A stretch of 64,000 nt of DNA from Pseudopyrenochaeta lycopersici (GCA_003313425.1 NHZP01000014.1:1240001-1304000); one strand, 5' to 3'; shown: positions 34,584 to 46,984, counted from the first letter of the stretch. Notes: generated by a model not told the origin, from the letters alone. Numbers and translations: made by a program.

Positions 34584-35828
34584 CTCCGTAGACATTTCGG
34601 GTGTCTGAGACGTTGACGTTTTGATGGTTGGTGTTTTTGTGCGAGCTCTTTTCCCGCTCCTAAGCTGTTCTTGCAGGTCAGCGTCATGTTCCAGTCGGTG
34701 CCTTACCATCGCTGCGATTCCTGAGCGAGGTGTGAACCACTCTGGTGCTTTATTTGTGTGGACATAGTAACAATTCTCTAGTCCATGGCGTTGTTCACAA
34801 GCAGGGCATTTTACTCCTTCAGCTGCCGCTGTATCCCCTGTTGAGGACTGCTTGGATATGGTATTTTGACCAAAAGTTCGTTTTTGACGAGGTCTTCCCC
34901 GACTCCCCTGTGTGGTTGGAGTGGATGGTGCGCTATCGGCAACGTGAGAGGCGTCCCTGTCAGTGCCCGGGGTGGATTCACCACCAGCAGCGAGAAATGA
35001 GGTGTTCCCTACAGTAAAGGCGCCCCTCTGCTGCTTCCCCTTTAAAGGGTGGTACTTGCTCATGTGTTCTCGGAAGCGTTTCATCATTTCTTTGCGAGTC
35101 ATATTTTGTTCTCGCCGACCATAGTCCTGGAATGTCGTTGCCCAGGTTGGTGCTATCTTCATGACTGAGTCAAGAAAGTCTTGTACGATATCTTGTATAT
35201 TCTGTATTTCAGCGACCCCTTCGGTCTCCGCGTTCGTTGCGGCGTGGTCGTATTCCGAGAGCCAGGTGTCCCAACTCCCGGGCTGTCTCATTGGTTTGAG
35301 GGCGGCTAGGTATCGGTGACGTGCTCGCAACCGTTCTTCTTCGGCGTCTATTCCGACGGTTTGTTTCAGGCTGATGAGCCACGTTCGAATTGGTTCACCT
35401 GGCTTACAGCAGTTCTTCATGAGGTGGGGTGATACTGATTGTTGGATATATACCACCACTTTGTCCATATTCGCCCGTTCTTCGCGATAGTCTCTGTCTG
35501 CTATCTTGTATGACTCAAGGCGGAGTTTGTAGAAGTCGGTGTCCTCCTTCCACGCCTTGAGGCCGTTTGTTGAGAGCTCGGACGGGGCCTCTGGTCGCAG
35601 AGGTGCTCCATTGTCGTCGATACCAAGCGTCGTCTTTCTCTCGTACTTCGTGATGTCTGGCTCGGTTGGGATTCTTGGTTTCGTTTTCAGAGGAGTATTT
35701 TGAGTAGGATCTATCTGTTCCCACACGTCAAGGGAGACGCATCGCGTTTCTAGCTGTTGCAGCCATGGCGTGTACGTCGTGTAGTCCATTAGGAGTACGG
35801 TTGGTTCTCGCATTGTCGACAGCGACAT
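34581..35828 (-). CDS. copia Gag
   Basis: 415 codons starting MSLSTMREPTVLLMDYTTYT and ending at the UGA. The first ~250 residues are a charged capsid-like region (WLQQLETRCVSLDVWEQIDP near the start). Near the C terminus is a zinc-knuckle-like CPACEQRHGLENCYYVH, with spacing C-x2-C-x3-H-x4-C, a variant of the usual CCHC knuckle. A Ser/Thr- and basic-rich tail follows. The ATG lies 38 bp from the inner edge of the 5' LTR. It would form the particle that packages element RNA. Confidence 0.88.
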   Translation of the reverse strand: MSLSTMREPTVLLMDYTTYTPWLQQLETRCVSLDVWEQIDPTQNTPLKTKPRIPTEPDITKYERKTTLGIDDNGAPLRPEAPSELSTNGLKAWKEDTDFYKLRLESYKIADRDYREERANMDKVVVYIQQSVSPHLMKNCCKPGEPIRTWLISLKQTVGIDAEEERLRARHRYLAALKPMRQPGSWDTWLSEYDHAATNAETEGVAEIQNIQDIVQDFLDSVMKIAPTWATTFQDYGRREQNMTRKEMMKRFREHMSKYHPLKGKQQRGAFTVGNTSFLAAGGESTPGTDRDASHVADSAPSTPTTQGSRGRPRQKRTFGQNTISKQSSTGDTAAAEGVKCPACEQRHGLENCYYVHTNKAPEWFTPRSGIAAMVRHRLEHDADLQEQLRSGKRARTKTPTIKTSTSQTPEMSTE

Positions 35829-35865
35829 TGTTTCAGAGTGTAATTGAGACAGTGAGACTCTTAAT

Positions 35866-36039
35866 TGTCAGATAGAATGCTCAAATGCGATGAGGTATGT
35901 TGATAGGTTTTTCATTGTATTCATCATTAAGTTCTTTGCTATTTTTTTCCTTTTTATGTAGTGTGTGTGTGCCAAGTGGTTACACCCGAGCTTTGTGCTA
36001 CAATGCTGTATCGCGTACGATCGCTGCTTGTATCTGACA
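35866..36039 (-). repeat. copia 5' LTR
   Basis: 174 bp, identical to the other LTR. It should carry the element promoter, reading leftward. Confidence 0.95.
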
Positions 36040-36057
36040 AAAATACTTACTTTTATA

Positions 36058-37903
36058 ACGTGAGCGGCAAGCGAAACGCCTAGGTAAGCGAAACGCCCAC
36101 CCTACCAAGCTTTACAACTTTGCACGTTAACAACTTAATGCTATAAAAAGCTACTACAGCTTATAGTAGCTTAAATTAATCCTCTACTTCTACTATATCT
36201 TTCTTACACGTGCGCTTATTATATCCTGCCTCTCTATAAGTTTTACAGCGTCGGATACCCCTTGTACTAGTACCTATTTAAGCCCTCTCCGCACGCCTCT
36301 CTACCTTAAGTTAGGCATTAACGTCCCTCTAAGTAATTAAGTCCTCTCCCTCCTCCTTTAAAAGGGTCCCTCCCTGCTAGATCTACTTTTTCTTACGCTT
36401 TTTCTGCTTAGAAGCAGCTCTATTTGCCTGCTTAAGACTAGCTACTCTAGCTTCTAGCAACGTGTGTAAGTATACCTTTAATATTAATCCCTTTTTAACT
36501 TATAACACTATCTTAATAATAGAATTAGGAGAGGAACTCTTATAGTTATAAATCCTCTTTATAATTAGTGTTGTTTAAGCCTCTATCTCCTAGGCGTTAC
36601 TGGGTGTTTTAGGGTGCTAGGGGGTGGGCCCTAGTAGAGGTAGTGTTAGCGTGCGAGGCTTTACCTTAAGCTTTAATAGTACTACCTCTAGGCTGTGTAG
36701 GACTAGGCTAGTTGCTTAGAAGCTAGATAGAATATTCTGCTGTAAGAACGAGGTCTCGAATACCTCTTTAAAGGAAGCTAGGAATGCTTTTTTATTAATG
36801 TAGGTAATGTGACTGTCTGCTAAGACCCTAATCTCTTACTAGTATGCCTGCTTTAATAGCGCAAAGCAGCCTATATTAAGCGGCTGTAGGATATAGGATA
36901 AATAGGAAGGTATATAGAGAGTAATTATCTTATTCTCCTTATATAGATCCTGGAAGGCAAGTAAATTATAGCTCTTATAGCTATTAATTACTAGTAGCTA
37001 GTAACTACTTACTGTCTAGGCTGCTGTATACTAGATAAAGTGCTGTAGCTAGGCTAGACTAAGTTTGTTGTTAGTCTAGCCGTTCTTACTAAGGCCTATA
37101 CGCTAGCCCTTAGATAGATTAGGTAACTAGGACTTGTTATAGTTCTTAGCTTTAAAGATAATAAAGGGTAGAATTGTCTAGCCTATAGCGTTAATACTAG
37201 TAATTAACGTTACCTACTCGCGGTTACTAGGTTGTATCCCTAGTAGTTGAGTATGTCTCTTAGACGCAGTTACTACCTTAACGGACCCTCCTACGCCTAT
37301 AGTAAAGCTAGTCTTGTTAAAGTTATAGGTATCTTTATCTAGGACGCCGTACTTAGCTTTAATGTTGCGTACAAGGTTAAACTAGAGGCTAATAATAGCT
37401 AGATTGCTGCATAGGACTCTCTGGTAGTCGCGTAGCCTACTTAGTTAGGATTTAATCTTAGGCTTACGAGAGACGAAGTTTCTAGCCCATTTTTCTCCCA
37501 CCTAGCTACTACTACGAGCAGCCAGCAACTAATTCGCTATCTTACGGAGATAAGACAGTGTAGGGGCAAATCCTCGCGCGTCTAGCTTCCTTATATATTA
37601 GATAATCGCGTCTTCCTCGTGCCTGTTAAGCTTTGACGAGTTAGGTTAGCTGTCGCGTCGTGAAAGCTTTCTAGCGCGTTAGTCGCGGAGAGTCCTTCTA
37701 GGAACGTTGTAGACTGCTGCAGCTCGTCGATTACTTAATATCGCGTCTTTTTTTATTACTTAGATAGCTAAGATAATTCTATCCTTATAAGGGAGTAATT
37801 TAATATTAAGTTGTTAAGATATTGTAGTTGAAGGTAGAAGGAGGTGTGGTCTTGGCAAGAGTGGGCGTTTCGCTTACCTGGGCGTTTCGCTTGCCGCTCA
37901 CGT
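36058..37903 (-). mobile_element. pogo/Fot1-like DNA transposon, copy 2
   Basis: 1846 bp between TA dinucleotides (36056-36057, 37904-37905), with the same double-motif inverted termini as copy 1. The copies align end to end and differ mostly by C/T and G/A transitions. It lies 13 bp from the copia target duplication, in the same RIP-mutated host repeat. Confidence 0.88.
36176..37822 (-). pseudogene. Fot1/pogo transposase, RIP-inactivated (copy 2)
   Basis: Same reading as copy 1, including the helix-turn-helix region and the C-terminal zinc-knuckle-like stretch. The start codon itself has become ATA (37822-37820) by a G-to-A change, and in-frame stops are numerous. Confidence 0.78.
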
Positions 37904-37905
37904 TA

Positions 37906-38810
37906 TTTACTTTAAGCTCTTTTAAAAAGAGTACTTATTTAAAAAGTGTATAGTACGTTAATACTATAAGAAATAAGAGTACTCTTTATAGAACTTAAGC
38001 TACTATAATATACGTAATTTATTAAGCTTTAAACGCTTTTTATAAAGAGATTTAGTAAAGCCTTATCTTTAAAGGTACTACTATAATATAGAATAGTTAG
38101 GTAGCTTTAAAGTAGTACTATCTAGATTTATAACTACTACCTCTTTAGCTAGCTCTTTATACGTAATTTTTAGCTATACGCGTGCTTTATAATAAATAAT
38201 CTTCTTCTAATAAAGTAATAGTATAAGTAGTCTACTACTATAAAGTTTATCTATTATTTTACTAGTTTATTAATATTTATTTTTAATATTACGTATACTA
38301 TATTTACTATAGCTAAACGTGTTAGTAACTTTAGTAACTATAGTACTACTATATAGTATACTAATAATTTAATTCTACTACTAGACTATTAAATTAAAAC
38401 GTCTACGTGTATTTTAGTCTATTTCTTAAAGAATTTAGTATTATAGTAGTATAATTATAATACTATAAAGTTAAGGTAGTATTATTATAATAGAGCGCGT
38501 TGCACTTGTAACGTATAGTTTCAGGTAATAGTACTTACTTTATACTATAGATAATAGTAAAGGGATAGTTCTATATTACTATAACTTAGCTATAAGAGAG
38601 AATAATACCTATTATCTCTACTTTATATAGCTAGCGCAGGTTTTAAGTAAGTCTACTATAGTACACGCTAGCCCTTAAAAAGGTTTAGCGTAATTATACT
38701 ATAATACTATATTATAGAGCTTTCTCCTTTAGCTAGCGTCCTAATAGTATTAATAGCCTTAATAAAAACTTAAAACTATACAGGAAAATAAGAAAAGAGT
38801 ATCTATATAT
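37906..38810. repeat. RIP-mutated AT-rich block
   Basis: TA-dominated sequence without ORFs between the Fot1 copy and the gypsy element. It is probably part of the same old repeat as 30131-30796 and 45777-46680. Confidence 0.55.
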
Positions 38811-38815
38811 ATATA

Positions 38816-39208
38816 TGTGAAGAATCTTAAAAGCTATCGGTGAGGATAACTAATAAGATTGCAAGGTTAGTTCTCCGGGATAGAGTAAGGGACTAGATAG
38901 AAGGGGGTTTAATACTAAGACAGTAAGAGGGTGCTTCTATAAAGAGTATTAAGGGTTAAGAATAATTAGTATTACTATTACTATACTGTAGAGTATAATA
39001 TTAAGTTAAACACAATAAGCTATAAGGGTTCATTGTAGTAATCTATATACATAACGCGCTCGTCGCGCTCGCTGCGAGCGCTGCGAGCGCTCGTCCTTGG
39101 CAGAGCGAGCAGTCACGTGACGCGTGACAGAGTGGAACACTAGCGCTTCCTGACTAGCTGTCAGTACCTAAGGCTCTCCCTCCCTGTCCAGGATTCCAGA
39201 TCCTAACA
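38816..39208 (-). repeat. gypsy LTR (3' in element sense)
   Basis: 393 bp, TGTGAAG...CCTAACA. Contains a GC-rich palindromic segment of GCGAGCGCT units (about 39055-39100) inside otherwise AT-rich sequence. Differs from its partner by G/A and C/T transitions. Confidence 0.92.
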
Positions 39209-41824
39209 CTATCCCTCTCCTTCTTTAGGATTTGTCTCGAATCACGTGATGTGTAGCTAGATCAGCTTAAAGGCGGCGTACCCCGCGTCTATAGCAATGT
39301 AAGACAAAATGTCGTCTAAGTCCTAGATTCGTAATCTACGTCTTTATAATAAAATCCTCCGTGCTAAAACTATTACTAAATTCGCTTACGATAAGTGTTT
39401 TAGAGACAACATTATTTATTATATTATGCTAAATTCAAACTTAAAATGTGCTAAATGCACTTGTTTAGGGAAACCGTGTGTGAACATGTCCTAGGCTTCT
39501 CTAGATAAAACTCGTAACGAGTACTAGAAGAAGGTAGATAATAACGAGAAGTTACTAGCAACTGTAATCGCGCAGTTACTTTAGAATAAGGCGATTTTAA
39601 AGCAGGCAGAAGAAAGGGCGCAGAAGAAGGCTTTGTGTCTTACGTTAGAGATGTATGACGACGGAGAGTTAGAGTTTGCTGAGGAAGCTCCTTATCCGGC
39701 CGTTGATACCTTAGTTAGTTTTTCTCTGATAGTATAGTCTACTATAGGCGCCTTAGATCAACTAGTAACCCCAGCGGAGCCTAGGCAGGCTTCTACCTTC
39801 TAGGTTTATTTCTTCTTTTTCCTTTCCTCCCTCTCCTAATATTCTCTAATTTTTTCTCAGCAGTTTCTTAGATTTTCTAGTGGTTCCTACGTACTTTCTA
39901 CGCTTAGGTACCCTTTCTATTTAACTAGGTAACTGAAGCTTAGTTCCAGGTCGTTAACTCTTCTATTCTGTTAGTACCCCTAGATTTTCTTAACTTTAAA
40001 CTCGTTTTCTTCTTTAGGTTCGTACTAGAATATTTTCTGTAATAGTATAGTAAGGTTAGCTGGTTCTAACTTAGAGATATAAAAGCATAAGTAGATTTTT
40101 GCATCTAGTAGTAGCTTAAGTGTATAATTTACGGGTCTGTTTCGTTCTTTAACTAAAAATGGTCTGACCTTAATATGATTAAGTCCCTTGCTTAGTCGCT
40201 TGTTGCGTAGATTCTTCGTAAGTAAGTATGCTTTATCCCCCTTCTTTAGCTAAGGTGCCATTTTTCTTTTCTTATTCTGGTAGGAAATACTGTTGCGTTG
40301 TACTTTCTTAAGGTTCTCTTAGAGTTATTCGTGTATTTTCTTTATTTCTTTAGCTGTTTTTATAGCTGCTTTAGCTTTTCTACTAGGATATAACTTTATA
40401 AAGAGATTAGGGTGTCTCCCGTAGTTAGCAAAGAACAGTGTCTTTCTAGTTAATTCTGACAATTTATTATTATAGGCTAATTGTGCTATTAGTAACAGTG
40501 AAACCTAATTATTTTGTTGTTAATTACTGTAAATCCTTAGGTAGGTTTTTATTATTCTGTTTGTTCTTTCTATCTATCTGTCCGTTTGTAGGTGATAGGC
40601 TGTTAATAATTTTCTTTTTGTCCCTATCGCGGCTATTAATGTGGACCAGAAGTTAGATGTGAAGAGCTTATCTCTATTACTAATAATAGACTTAGGTATA
40701 CTGTAATATTATATCAGTCTGTCTAAGACAATAAACGCTAGTTATTCTGTATTATAGTCGTTCCTAAACAGTATTATTTCTGCTGCTTTTGTAAATCTGC
40801 AGACTATGTTAAAGATAGCGTTATACTTAATTCCTGTCGCGGGATCTTTAGATAGTAGTAACCCTATTACAAAGTCTATAGAAATGTCTGCCTAAGGTTT
40901 ATTAGGTAGCTCTATAGCTTGCATTTCTCTATAAGGTACGTAGGTGCTGTATTTATTCTTATAATAGTCCGCGCATTTCTTAATAAACTGTTTAATCTTA
41001 GCCTTTATATTCTTGAAGCTGTAGTGTCGTTATATTAGTTCTATTATTCTCTTAATTTTTGGGTGACTGTGTACTAGGTTATTATAGTGTTGTCTAATAA
41101 TTGCCTCTTGTAATTCTTTAGGTACTTCAGACGTAATTATTATAGTGTTATTTAATAACTTATTAGGTCCTAAGCTTCCACCCTAGTTTACTTGAAGGAT
41201 AGCATCGTTAACTATTGCTTTTATTCCTGTAATATCTAATCTTCGGCTAAGAGCATCAGCTCTGCTGTTATCCTTTCCTAGCGTGTATACGATCTTAAAC
41301 TTATATTATCCTAGCATTTCCGCCTATCTAACCTATCTATAATTTAAAGTTTTAGTAGTAGTAAAGTTAACTAAGTTCTTATAATCTATAAATATTATAA
41401 GATCTAAGCAGCTCTCTGCGTAGATCTGCTAGTAGTTAAGAGCGTTAATAACTGCTATAAGTTCTTTATTATGCACGTCGTAACGTTCCTTAGGGTCTGT
41501 GAATTTCCTAGAGTAGTAGGTAATTAGGTACTATTTCCTATTGTGTTCTTATTTCGCTATTACACCTAGTGCAAGGTTTAAGGCATCTGTTTTAAACTGT
41601 AAGGGTTCTCCCGTTTAGAATGCGATTAACACTAGTAGTATAATATAGGCTTCCTTAAGCATCTAGAATGCTTTTCTTTATTTATTTCCCTATTCCTATT
41701 TTATCTGTTTTCTTATAAGTTTAGTAAGTAGGATAGATTTCTTAGAGAAGTCTTTAATAAACTGTTAGTTAAAGTTAATAAATCCTATAAATAACTGTAT
41801 ATCTTTAACTATTTTAAGTTTAGG

Positions 41825-42070
41825 CTATTCTTTTACTACTCTTATTTTTTCTTTGCTTATCTTTACTCTGTGTGCACCTACTATATATCCTAGGAACTTA
41901 ACTTCTTCTTTATAGAATTCGCATTTCTTAGGTTTACGTAGCAACCTAAATCTTCCTAAGCAGGCAAGAACTATTTTAACGTGCTTAATATGTTCCTGTA
42001 GATTATTAGAGTACATAAGGATATTATTAAGGTATGCGATAACGAATACATCTAGGTGTTCTCTTAACAC
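41825..42070 (-). pseudogene. reverse transcriptase fragment of the gypsy element
   Basis: The only surviving open stretch of the element (81 codons). It spans the RT active-site region, then CLGRFRLLRKPKKCEFYKEE and VKFLGYIVGAHRVKISKEKI, typical of Ty3/gypsy RT. The catalytic DD is NN, consistent with G-to-A change on the other strand. Confidence 0.85.
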
Positions 42071-45000
42071 ATTGTTGATGAGTGCCTAGCATGTAGCTAG
42101 TGCGTTAGTAAGACTAAAAGGCATTACTGTATACTCGTAGTAGCTGTAGCGTGTTCTGAACGCAGTCTTCTATTCTTCGCCTTTCTTTATGCGAATAAGG
42201 TTGTACGCTTCTTTTAAGTCTAATACTGTAAAGACTTTTATAAAGGCTAGTTAATCCTGTAGTTCTGCTATATTTAGTAGAGGGTATTAATTCTTTATTA
42301 TAATATTATTAAGTTTCTAGTAGTTAACATATAATCTTAACTTCCTATTTTTCTTTAGTATAAATAGTATAGGGTATCCTGCTAGTAATTATAATTCTCT
42401 AATAAATCTTTTCTTTAAGTTTGTCTTAATGTATTCGCGCAGGGTCTTAAGTTCTTTTTCTAATAAACCGTAAATTAGGCTGAAAGTTAGTTGCTTTCCT
42501 TCCTATAGGATTATCTTGTGATTCTAGGGTTAATATTTAGGTAATGCTTTTATAGTTATCTCTTTTTAAAAGAGTAGCTTATATTCTTTATACTTGTTAG
42601 GGATTACTAGAGTTACGCTTTACTCCTTAACTCTGGCTTATTAGTCTAAGGGCCTCTTATTAGTACCTGCTGAGTTAGACCCTCGTGTCTTAAGGTTGTC
42701 CTTATTTAAAGTGAGGATTCTAATCGTTATCTTCTTATCTACCTGGGCACCCGGCCGCGGCGTAGGCTTACTTATAGTTGCGTCTGTTCTACAGCATTTA
42801 AATAAGAACTTTTTCTTTTTCTAATCTGTCTAGACTATGTTCTCTTAACTATAGGAGTCCTAGTATTACGTCGTGTTATAATAGTCTAAAGACGTCTAGG
42901 TTAATTGTTTCCCTATAGTTCTAGATAATAAGTTGCACGCTCTATACTTTATGTGTGATTACGGACTCTGATAGTATTAGTTGTCTATCGGCTACTGTTA
43001 ATGGATATAGTACTAATTTTAACGATAGGACAAGGCTAGCTTGTTCTATCGCTCGCGCAGAAATATAGCTCTGTTATGCTCTAGAATCTACTAGTGCCTT
43101 TATCTAGCTTCTGTTAAGTCTAATATTTAGCTTAAGGAGTCCTTATGCGCCTGTTGCGCATAGAGTTCGCGATTCTTACCTATTAGTGGGCGCGACTCTA
43201 AAAAAGGCTCCTCCTGATACCTGTTTAGTGTCTTAATATCTTTATACTTAAGGTAGTTAGAGTTAAGGTACGTTTGCTATTACTGCTAATTACACTCTCT
43301 GTTAAAGACTAGCTGCATCGCCATAGTAGCCGCAGGGTCGTCATTTCCTAGGAAGTAGAGGACAGTCCTCTTATCCTATAGGTGGTTGTCGCATTTAACT
43401 TTAGGATAATTATACTATTAGTATTTACATTAGTAAAACGAGTAAGGGAAGTATCCCTGTTCTGTTTTACTTAAATAGTAGATCGCGCATAGGTCTGTGG
43501 TACAAAAAGACTAGTGGACGACACCGTGTCGCTTATTACGTGGATCTATCAAGTAGTCTAGTACTAGTTTCTGTAGTCCTTTACGCATAGTATGTAGGGT
43601 TTAAGCCGCTTCTGCGCGCTTATAGTAGCTTCTAGCTTCTTCTTCTATAAGCAGCTAGTTAGGGTTAATATTCTCTTTATCGTCCTCCTAATGTATTTGT
43701 TATTTAAGCTAGGTATAAATGTCTTATTTCTTACTGTCTGTAAGCACGATCTCGCTATAGGAATTAACTCAAAGGTACCCTTGCCGTACTAGGTCCTAAG
43801 TGCTAGGTACGTAGAAGGCGTCTTCCTGTGTTAGTAGTGGCATTATTTAGCGTTGTAGTGTATATTTAGGGGTCTTAACTACTAGGGGTTCTAGTGCCTA
43901 TGTTTGTCTAGCTCGTCGAAGTTTCTGTAGTGCGTCCCTAACGCTCGCGGGTTGCTATGCTTCCTTAGCTTTCTCCGCCTATTCTTATGTTGCCTTCGTG
44001 TAATATTTAGGGTAACGATAGTGTTCCCGCAACATATCTTGCATTACTTGTTCAGCTAAGATAATTATACTTATTCCTTATTTTATAGCTGCTTCCTATT
44101 CTTCTAGAGTTAGCGCGTTAATGTATTATGCTTCGTATATATATTGCGCGTGTAGTTAGCAGTTTAGTTCTATAATATCTTTTTCTGCTTCTATAAGCGT
44201 TAATAGCCTTAGGGTTCCTAGTTAATGTTAATTCTAGAAGTTTTCCCTTTTTTAATCCTTAGTTAAAAGTACTATAGTATTATTAAGGTCTTCTTTAGTA
44301 TCTTCGTAGACTAGGGATAGGGAGTCGCTGCTTTCTTCCTCGTCCTTACTATACTAGGTTCCTAGAATCCCTTCCTTAGTAGGTTCTAGGAGAGGTAGCT
44401 ATAACAACTCTGTGTTTTAAGCCTCTTCCTCTTATGTTGCGATAACTTCCTATATCTTGTCGTTATTGTTTTCTTCTTTTATAACTATTATATTAATCTA
44501 GGGGGTTACTTTGTTTTTCTTTCTGCAGTCTTTAGCTATATAGCCTTTCTTGTTATAGTTAAAACAGGTAATTTCTTTCTTCTTCCCGCCCTTATCCGAT
44601 TTTTCCTTGTTAAGGTTATCTAAATATATTACCTCAGATCTCTTAGACGTATAGTGTCCTGGAACCCCTCGTGGTTAATATTGGTAGCGTGGGCGACTGC
44701 TATTAGATTTGTTACGATAATTCTTTCGTAGTTTCTTATCTTCCTTTGTTTATCTAGGTCGTCGTCCTGCGAGTCGCACATAAAGCTTATAGAGCTCTAC
44801 ATCTAGTTGGATAGTTTCGTTGATTAGGTTGTCTAGTGTTGTAACTTTCATGCCCGTACGCATAAGCTTAGTCTAGACGTCTGCTTTTAGGCCTTGTTTA
44901 TACATAGTTTTTAGGGTATCGTTATTCTAGCTGGTTTGTCTGGCGTAGCCTAGAAATTTATTGGTGTAGTTAGCTGCAGACTTAGTTTGTCGCATGCTCT

Positions 45001-45378
45001 AAATCTTGCGTTCTGTAATAGTTGCCACGTTTGGAAGTCCGAACGCTTAGCGCATGCATGCTTTGAATCTTTCTGTATTTTCAAATATAATAATTAGTTC
45101 TTGAGGCTTCTCTTTGTCGCTTATGTACTCGACTAGGTGGGGTTTCACCCATTTGGCAGCTTCGCCTCTCATGTAGCTTAACATAAGTACTGCTTAGTCG
45201 TCGTTGTCTATAGTAGTCGCATTAAACTTGAAGAAGAGGTTAAATTAGAGTAACTACTCTTTGAGCTTAAAGCGATCTCTATAGAAGAGGTCTGGTTTAG
45301 CGACAGCGTTGCCTAGCCTAGTAGCATAATGGTTTATGTTATCTATCTCAGTGTCACTTATCTTAAGGGTGTTTAAAG

Positions 45379-45771
45379 TGTAAAGAATCTTAAAAGCTAT
45401 TAGTGAGGATAACTAATAAGATTGCAAGGTTAGTTCTCTAGGATAGAGTAAGGGACTAGATAGAAGGGGGTTTAATACTAAGACAGTAAGAGGGTGCTTC
45501 TGTAAAGAGTATTAAGGGTTAAGAATAATTAGTATTACTATTACTATACTGTAGAGTATAATATTAAGTTAAACACAATAAGCTATAAGGGTTCATTGTA
45601 GTAATCTATATACATAACGCGCTCGTCGCGCTCGCTGCGAGCGCTGCGAGCGCTCGTCCTTGGCAGAGCGAGCGGTCACGTGACGCGTGACAGAGTGGAA
45701 CACTGGCGCTTCCTGACTGGCTGTCAGTACCTGAGGCTCTCCCTCCCTGTCCAGGATTCCAGATCCTAACA
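45379..45771 (-). repeat. gypsy LTR (5' in element sense)
   Basis: 393 bp. The same sequence as 38816-39208 with RIP-type differences. For example, its outer end reads TGTAAAG where the other has TGTGAAG. Confidence 0.92.
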
Positions 45772-45776
45772 ATATA

Positions 45777-46680
45777 TTCTAATTATACGTCCTTAACGTG
45801 TTCTATACGCGTTATTATTATATATTATAAGCGCTCTGTATTTATACTCTTACCTCTAGTAAAGTTAAAGTAATTAAAACTTTTATTTTTTAGTAATAAA
45901 GTAAAAATTTAGTTTATAATAGTAGAGTTTTCTAGTATTATTATAATATTATACTACTCTTTTACCCTATTATAATAATACTATTAAATTATAAATATAA
46001 TATATATAACTTACTTAATACTATAGTCTATTACCTAAATCTAAAGTATGTTAAGAAGTTATACTTTTATAGCACTAAGCTCTTTATATAAGCTATAGCT
46101 AATAAGCGTATAGACTAAGATATAGTAACTAAGACTTACCTTCGCTACGCGTAAAGTATTACTAATTAAAAGAAAAACTATAATAACTCTAAATATAAGC
46201 GCTATAACTATTATATTATAAGTAACTATAGCGCTTATACTCTTATAAGTTTTTGATCAATAGCTTACTTTAGGCGTATTATTATTATTAATAAATATAG
46301 GTCTCTTATAAGCTTAATACCTACTTGAACTACTTATATATTCTTTATAACTAATATAATATAGTAGTTACTACTACTACTACTCCTTAAACTAATACTA
46401 TAGTTATTATAACTAGCGTTAAGCTTACGTACTACTAGGGCTAATTTAATCTAGAGCTTACTAGCTACTACTACTATACTGCCTATACTAGTATACTTAT
46501 AAATATTATAACCTAAGTACTTACTACTTTACCTTAGTTTCTAAGGCTAATCTTAGTTAAACAGTATAAGATTATAGCTACTTTAGAGTAGCTTATAGCC
46601 TATATAGTTTATATAGTATACTAATACGTTACTTATATTAGGAGTGTAAGCTAATATTTTTAAAGGGTGCTACCTTAAAT
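45777..46680. repeat. RIP-mutated AT-rich block
   Basis: Continuation of TA-rich, ORF-free sequence on the far side of the gypsy insertion. No identity was recognised. Confidence 0.5.
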
Positions 46681-46684
46681 AATA

Positions 46685-46901
<217 letters not shown>

Positions 46902-46984
46902 TAAGAGTAGAGGTAGTAGAGGTAGAAGTTAAGATAAAGAGGAGAAGTTAAGAAGAAAAAGAAGAAGAGTAAAAGAATAAAGAA

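Larger units (their letters stand above)
30792..36044 (-). mobile_element. intact Ty1/copia LTR retrotransposon
   Basis: Two identical 174-bp LTRs (30797-30970 and 35866-36039; TGTCAG...CTGACA) bound the element. The 5-bp target duplication AAAAT flanks it (30792-30796 and 36040-36044). Transcription is on the minus strand. A purine-rich tract (GCTGAGGGGGTG on the minus strand) abuts the 3' LTR at 30971-30982. Only 37 bp separate the 5' LTR from the gag start codon. Coding sequence is intact apart from one UGA between gag and pol. It has none of the RIP decay of the surrounding repeats, so it is a recent insertion. Confidence 0.96.
38811..45776 (-). mobile_element. complete but RIP-dead Ty3/gypsy retrotransposon
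   Basis: Two 393-bp LTRs (38816-39208 and 45379-45771) with TG...CA-type ends, one eroded to TGTAAAG, are flanked by the 5-bp duplication ATATA (38811-38815, 45772-45776). Internal coding is on the minus strand. A gag zinc knuckle survives as CFNYNKKGYIAKDC around 44540-44580 (its second Cys mutated to Tyr). Reverse transcriptase survives around 41825-42070 as FVIAYLNNILMYS, where the YLDD catalytic aspartates have become Asn. Integrase-region sequence lies further downstream. Stops are frequent throughout, so the element is inactive. Confidence 0.92.

Noticed and set aside
17004..37903. A single ~21-kb element bounded by the two Fot1-like copies
   Set aside because: Each copy has its own TA-flanked inverted termini and transposase remnant, and unrelated genes and insertions lie between.
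38811..45776. CRISPR-like or satellite array suggested by repeated segments
   Set aside because: The repeats are one pair of 393-bp LTRs with an internal retrotransposon and a 5-bp target duplication.
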